A DNA stretch of 43,019 nucleotides from Ruminococcus sp. Lineage in GTDB: Bacteria > Bacillota > Clostridia > Oscillospirales > Ruminococcaceae. Positions 39,383 to 43,019 of the stretch are shown here, in pieces (positions within the stretch are counted from its first letter, which is position 1; every line of letters begins with the position of its first letter). The notes under the pieces are model-generated. The model saw only the letters and a list, made by a program, of their open reading frames with translations, was not told the origin of the DNA and ran no database searches. The translations under genes and the position numbers were made by a program. The stretch is from positions 1 to 43,019 of the forward strand of contig JAILFN010000045.1 in NCBI GenBank assembly GCA_024697545.1, read 5' to 3'.

Positions 39383-39727
39383 TCAGTCCACGCTCCAGCC
39401 GAACTTTGCGCCCGCGAGTACATGGAAGTGGATATGGAATACGGTCTGTCCCGCATTCTCGCCGCAGTTTGAGATCACGCGGAAACCGTCCTTGAACTCA
39501 TCATGCTCGGCAGCGAGCTTTGCTATCACCTCATAGATGTGCGAGATGACAGCGCTGTTGTCCTCATTCACGTCGGTGATCTTTGCGATATGCTGCTTCG
39601 GGATAACGAGCCAGTGTATCGGTGCTATCGGATTGATATCCGCAAAGACGAACACCTTGTCGTCCTCATATATCTTGGTCGAGGGGATCTCTCCCGCGAT
39701 TATCTTACAGAATAAACAGTCGTTCAT
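39383..39727 (-). CDS. HIT family (histidine triad) nucleotide-binding protein
   Basis: The 114-residue purine-nucleoside phosphoramidase-type protein has the triad H98-I-H100-F-H102 in VFHIHFHVLAG and the CLFCKIIAGEIPS start with a CxxC (C4, C7) that binds zinc in this subfamily. The length is normal. GGGAGG lies 7-8 nt upstream of the ATG. The gene lies 48 bases after alaS on the same strand and is probably co-transcribed. Confidence 0.95.
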   Translation of the reverse strand: MNDCLFCKIIAGEIPSTKIYEDDKVFVFADINPIAPIHWLVIPKQHIAKITDVNEDNSAVISHIYEVIAKLAAEHDEFKDGFRVISNCGENAGQTVFHIHFHVLAGAKFGWSVD

Positions 39728-39775
39728 TATGTTTGCCTCCCTTTATAATATAGTAGCGAACAGCTTTTGGCGATG

Positions 39776-42421
39776 TTACTTTATGAAGCCTGCGAGTATC
39801 TCGGCAGCCTTGCTCAGAGCCTCGTCTATCTTGGCGGGGTCGCCGACACCTGCCATAGCCTGATCGGGTCTGCCGCCGCCCTTGCCGCCTGTCAGCGCGG
39901 CTATCTCCTTGACCAGCTTGCCTGCGTGTACGCCCTTTGCAGCCGCAGCCTTTGAGCAGGTGCAGAGCAGCTTGGGCTTTTCATCGGCAGTGCCTGCAAG
40001 CGCCAGAACGAACGGTTCCTCCATGCTCTTTACGCTCTCTGCAAAGCTCTCGTACATATCAGAGCCCACGCTGTCGAGCTTTACGGCAGCGAGCTTTACG
40101 CCGTTTACGTCGCAGGCTGCGGATACAACGCTTCCGAACATAGCGCCCGCGATCTTGCCCTTGAGGGAATCAACGGTGCGGCTGAGCTCCTTGTTTTCTT
40201 CGAGAACTGCGTTTATCCTGTCGGTGATGAGGGCGGGATCGTTTACCTTGAGCGCCTTCTGAGCCGATGTGATGCGGCTGTCCATCTCGTCGATAAGGTC
40301 GAGCACGTTAGTGCCTGTAACAGCCTCGATACGTCTTACGCCGCTTGCAACGGAGCTTTCCGAGAGTATCTTGAACAGACCCGCTTCGGCGGTGTTGGAA
40401 AGGTGTGTGCCGCCGCAGAATTCCATAGAGAAATCGCCGACGGATACAACGCGGACGGTCTCGCCGTACTTTTCGCCGAACAGTGCCATAGCGCCGAGCT
40501 TTTCAGCTTCTGCGATGGGAAGCACCTGAGTGGTCACGGGTATGCTGTCCATGATCTTTTCGTTTACAAGTCTTTCGACCTCTTTAAGCTCATCGGGGGT
40601 GATAGCCTCAAAGTGTGAGAAGTCGAATCTTACTCTGCCGCTGTCTACCAGCTGACCCTTCTGATGAACATGGTCGCCGAGTACCGAGCGGAGAGCTGCC
40701 TGAAGCAGGTGAGCTGCCGTATGGTTGCGGGCAACAGACTTTCTGTAAGCGGCATTTACCTCAAAGTGAGCCGCCTGTCCCTGCTCGATATAGCCCTCAA
40801 CGATCTTTACGGTGTGGGCTATCTTGCCTGCAACTGCCTTCTGTGTGTCGGTAACTTCCGCCTTGCCGGTTTCGGTGGTGATGAAACCTATGTCGCCGAC
40901 CTGTCCGCCGCTCTCTGCATAGAAGGGGGTGGCGGCAGATACGATGTATGCGGTCTGACCCGCTTCTGCGCGGGTGATGAGCTCTTCGTCATTTGTCAGG
41001 AAGTCGTTCTTTCCGTCGGAGGCAAGAGTCTCATAGCCTAAGAACTCGCTCTGGAATTCCTTGTCGATGCGGTGGAATACAGTCTCGTCTGCACCCATGT
41101 ACTTGGAGCCGCCGCGTGCCTCTCTTGCGGTGGTACGCTGTACCTCCATGCACTTCTCATAGCCTTCCTCGTCTGCGGTAAGACCCTTTTCCTCAAGTAT
41201 CTCGCGGGTGAGGTCGAGCGGGAAGCCGTAGGTGTCGGAGAGCTTGAAGCAATCCTCGCCCGAAAGCACGGTCCTGCCGTTTGCCTGCATATCGGCGATA
41301 AGGTCATCGAGCAGCTTCATTCCGCGGTCGATGGTGCGGTTGAAGTTCATTTCCTCGTTGGTGAGTACCTTTACTATATAATCATACTTTTCCTCAAGCT
41401 CGTTGTACTCGCACTTGTTGCAGTCAACGACGGTCTTTACCAGATCCTTGAGGAACATACCCTCGATGCCGAGCAGCTTGCCGTGGCGTACAGCTCTTCT
41501 CACAAGGCGGCGCATAACATAGCCCGCGCCCTCGTTGGAGGGGAGAACGCCGTCTGAAGCGAGGAATGTCACAGCGCGGATATGGTCGGTGATAACGCGG
41601 ACGGAAACGTCCTTCTTGTATTCCTCGCCGTAGGTGCAGCCTGCGATCTTGCAGATGTGGTCGCGTATAGCCTTTACGGTGTCAACGTCGAAGATGGAGT
41701 TTACGTCCTGCATAAGTGCTGCAAGTCTTTCAAGACCCATGCCCGTGTCTATGTTCTTCTGTGCGAGGGGGGTGTAGGTGCCGTCCTCGTGGCGCTCGAA
41801 CTGGGTGAACACAAGGTTCCAGAACTCCATGTATCTGTCGCAGTCGCAGCCCACCTTGCAGTCGGGCTTGCCGCAGCCGTACTTCTCGCCGCGGTCGAAA
41901 TATATCTCTGAACAGGGACCGCAGGGACCGTCTGTGCCTGCCTCCCAGAAGTTATCTTCCTTGCCCATGCGGACGATGTGATCCATCGGCACGCCGACCT
42001 TCTTGTTCCAGATCTGCTCAGCCTCATCGTCGTCCTCGTAAACGGAGATGTAAAGCCTGTCCTCGGGCAGCTTCAGCACCTGAGTAACATACTCCCATGC
42101 CCATGCGATAGCCTCCTCCTTGAAGTAATCACCGAAGGAGAAGTTTCCGAGCATCTCGAAGTATGTACCGTGACGGGCGGTCTTGCCGACGTTTTCGATG
42201 TCGCCCGTGCGTATGCACTTCTGGCAGGTGGTCATCCTCGCACGCGGGGGCACCTCCTGACCCGTGAAGTAGGGCTTGAGCGGAGCCATGCCCGCAACTA
42301 TCAGCAGAAGCGAATTATCGTTCTGCGGAACGAGAGAGTAGCTCTTCTTGCGAAGGCAGCCCTTGCTCTCGAAGAATTTCAGATATGAATCTCTGAGTTC
42401 GTTAAGTCCTGTCCATTCCAT
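39776..42421 (-). CDS. alaS: Alanyl-tRNA synthetase
   Basis: This 881-residue class II synthetase charges tRNA-Ala. It has the N-terminal aminoacylation domain (LRDSYLKFFESKGC; QKCIRTGDIENVGKTARHGTYF; FWEAGTDGPCGPCSEIYFD) and a tRNA-recognition domain. An editing domain carries the zinc ligands in NHTAAHLL (about 565-572) and FCGGTHLSNT (about 663-672), and a C-Ala/DHHA1 domain with GGKGGGRPDQAMAG lies near the end. The length is full. CTGGAGG lies 9-10 nt before the ATG. No T-box is present in the short leader. Confidence 0.97.
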   Translation of the reverse strand: MEWTGLNELRDSYLKFFESKGCLRKKSYSLVPQNDNSLLLIVAGMAPLKPYFTGQEVPPRARMTTCQKCIRTGDIENVGKTARHGTYFEMLGNFSFGDYFKEEAIAWAWEYVTQVLKLPEDRLYISVYEDDDEAEQIWNKKVGVPMDHIVRMGKEDNFWEAGTDGPCGPCSEIYFDRGEKYGCGKPDCKVGCDCDRYMEFWNLVFTQFERHEDGTYTPLAQKNIDTGMGLERLAALMQDVNSIFDVDTVKAIRDHICKIAGCTYGEEYKKDVSVRVITDHIRAVTFLASDGVLPSNEGAGYVMRRLVRRAVRHGKLLGIEGMFLKDLVKTVVDCNKCEYNELEEKYDYIVKVLTNEEMNFNRTIDRGMKLLDDLIADMQANGRTVLSGEDCFKLSDTYGFPLDLTREILEEKGLTADEEGYEKCMEVQRTTAREARGGSKYMGADETVFHRIDKEFQSEFLGYETLASDGKNDFLTNDEELITRAEAGQTAYIVSAATPFYAESGGQVGDIGFITTETGKAEVTDTQKAVAGKIAHTVKIVEGYIEQGQAAHFEVNAAYRKSVARNHTAAHLLQAALRSVLGDHVHQKGQLVDSGRVRFDFSHFEAITPDELKEVERLVNEKIMDSIPVTTQVLPIAEAEKLGAMALFGEKYGETVRVVSVGDFSMEFCGGTHLSNTAEAGLFKILSESSVASGVRRIEAVTGTNVLDLIDEMDSRITSAQKALKVNDPALITDRINAVLEENKELSRTVDSLKGKIAGAMFGSVVSAACDVNGVKLAAVKLDSVGSDMYESFAESVKSMEEPFVLALAGTADEKPKLLCTCSKAAAAKGVHAGKLVKEIAALTGGKGGGRPDQAMAGVGDPAKIDEALSKAAEILAGFIK

Positions 42422-42460
42422 AGTTTTTTGACCTCCAGTTGTGTTAAAACATCACCCTAT

Positions 42461-42490
42461 ATTATAGCATAGTGGCGAGCCTGTTGTCAA
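42461..42490 (-). promoter_or_regulatory. Promoter of alaS
   Basis: On the minus strand, TTGACA (42485-42490), 18 bp, TATAAT (42461-42466), with TGC before the -10. The leader is about 34 nt. Confidence 0.85.
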
Positions 42491-42549
42491 GTACGGAAAT
42501 GTAAATAAAAAGCCCCGGCGTCTTAAGGCAGATACCCATATAGAAGTTT

Positions 42550-42581
42550 TGCCCCGAAGCGTTCAAAAGCGCTTCGGGGCA
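42550..42581. terminator. 12-bp hairpin between alaS and the GNAT gene
   Basis: TGCCCCGAAGCG and CGCTTCGGGGCA flank an 8-nt loop. Neither strand has a clean T-run, although TTTT precedes it and ATTTTAT follows. It is probably an imperfect terminator for the GNAT gene. Confidence 0.55.
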
Positions 42582-42663
42582 TGGTATTTTATATAGCTGC
42601 TAAGTTAAATTAGAATCTGTTGCCACATCATAGAACGATAGACAGTTCAGTTTGTGTTGACAT

Positions 42664-43019
42664 TTAATCTTTCACAGGGCAGATCATCTGAAGGTCAAAC
42701 GGTTCCTCTTCAGCAATCTCTTTTATAGGATCACTTGCCAGGTCACTCCCCATTGCTCTGTAAAATGAGATCGTCTCCTCTGAAGAACAAGCAGATATGT
42801 ACAAAGCTTCCGCACCGTTTTTTCTTGCTTCATCTTTCCCTGCTTCAAATATTCGTCTGCCAATGCCCTGTCCTCTGTATTCAGAAGATACCTGCATCAT
42901 ATCAAGGATCATGTACGGACCATTAAGTCTTTTTAATAGTCCTATAAAGCCGATCACTTTATCATTTTCCAGTGCTATATATGTGATATATTCATCACTG
43001 CATATTTTCTTAGCTACAG
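42664..43019 (-). CDS. GNAT family N-acetyltransferase, 5' end outside the window
   Basis: The frame is open to the right edge, so only the C-terminal ~117 residues are visible, beginning VAKKICSDEYITYIALENDK. The acetyl-CoA loop is RGQGIGRRIFE, followed by ARKNGAEALYISACSSEETISFYRAMG, the usual beta5-alpha4 region. The substrate is unknown. The DNA is clearly richer in A+T than neighbouring genes such as alaS and uses AGA/ATA/TTA-type codons more, which suggests recent acquisition. The internal GTG at 42957 is not the true start. Confidence 0.8.
   Translation of the reverse strand, partial: VAKKICSDEYITYIALENDKVIGFIGLLKRLNGPYMILDMMQVSSEYRGQGIGRRIFEAGKDEARKNGAEALYISACSSEETISFYRAMGSDLASDPIKEIAEEEPFDLQMICPVKD

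Overview
The window is a gene-dense stretch of a Gram-positive, anaerobic, polysaccharide-degrading Clostridia chromosome, most likely a Ruminococcus-type member of the Oscillospiraceae. This is an inference from several signs. There is a clostridial 2[4Fe-4S] ferredoxin and a meso-diaminopimelate dehydrogenase. Two GH5 endoglucanase-type enzymes lie here, one of them secreted with an FN3 domain, as does a lipoprotein of the Cthe_2159 carbohydrate-binding type. The prolyl-tRNA synthetase is of the archaeal/eukaryotic-like form, sigma-A promoters with 17-bp spacers are common, and the L10 leader is of the Firmicutes type. Coding DNA is moderately GC-rich, while intergenic DNA is AT-rich and full of strong hairpins.

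Layout, left to right. 1-4.3 kb: a diverged direct repeat, then ilvB, a DUF3592-like membrane protein and an AI-2E family permease. 4.3-6.2 kb: a ferredoxin gene of only 56 codons (minus strand) and ddh, followed by a face-to-face pair of structured repeats. 6.2-9.1 kb: an HtrA-type protease (minus), a cytosolic GH5 enzyme (plus) and a small element with inverted ends. 9.1-17 kb: a long minus-strand series with an MBOAT homologue that lacks the catalytic histidines, a truncated DHHW/AlgX-like partner, a TIGR01212 radical SAM protein, Asp23, FakA, a histidine-kinase-like membrane protein without the phospho-accepting histidine or ATPase domain, and a membrane-anchored spermidine-synthase-like protein. 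17.3-23 kb (plus): an epimerase, metG, a small membrane protein, a three-hairpin element, tRNA-Arg(CCG), thrH and a GH25 lysozyme lipoprotein overlapping thrH by ATGA. 23-26.7 kb (minus): VTC-domain protein, DUF4956 and Cthe_2159-like lipoprotein, a recurring surface/polyphosphate module. 26.9-28.8 kb (plus): an OhrR-like MarR regulator and the secreted GH5. 28.9-31.1 kb (minus): a zinc/manganese-type ABC transporter (ATPase and permease) that has an OB-fold-like lipoprotein where a binding protein would be expected, with a Fur-type operator. 31.2-34.7 kb (plus): a consensus promoter that opens directly into three tandem copies of a ~134-bp hairpin-rich unit, then a DUF975-CmpB fusion membrane protein and glmU. 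34.8-42.4 kb (minus): a small OAD-gamma-like protein with proS, rplJ-rplL with an L10 leader, a membrane-anchored lipase-like hydrolase, a HIT protein and alaS. The right edge carries an incomplete, AT-rich GNAT acetyltransferase.

Most of the coding content is ordinary housekeeping. The points most worth a second look are the promoter-driven triple tandem hairpin array at 31234-31616, the covarying structured repeat pair at 5899-6157, the degenerate MBOAT/DHHW pair, the pseudo-kinase, the metal transporter with a double-cysteine lipoprotein, and the candidate OhrR operators in the VTC/OhrR divergent region. No CRISPR array, insertion sequence with a transposase, prophage or rRNA gene was seen. 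All functional calls come from reading the sequence by eye; no database search was run.
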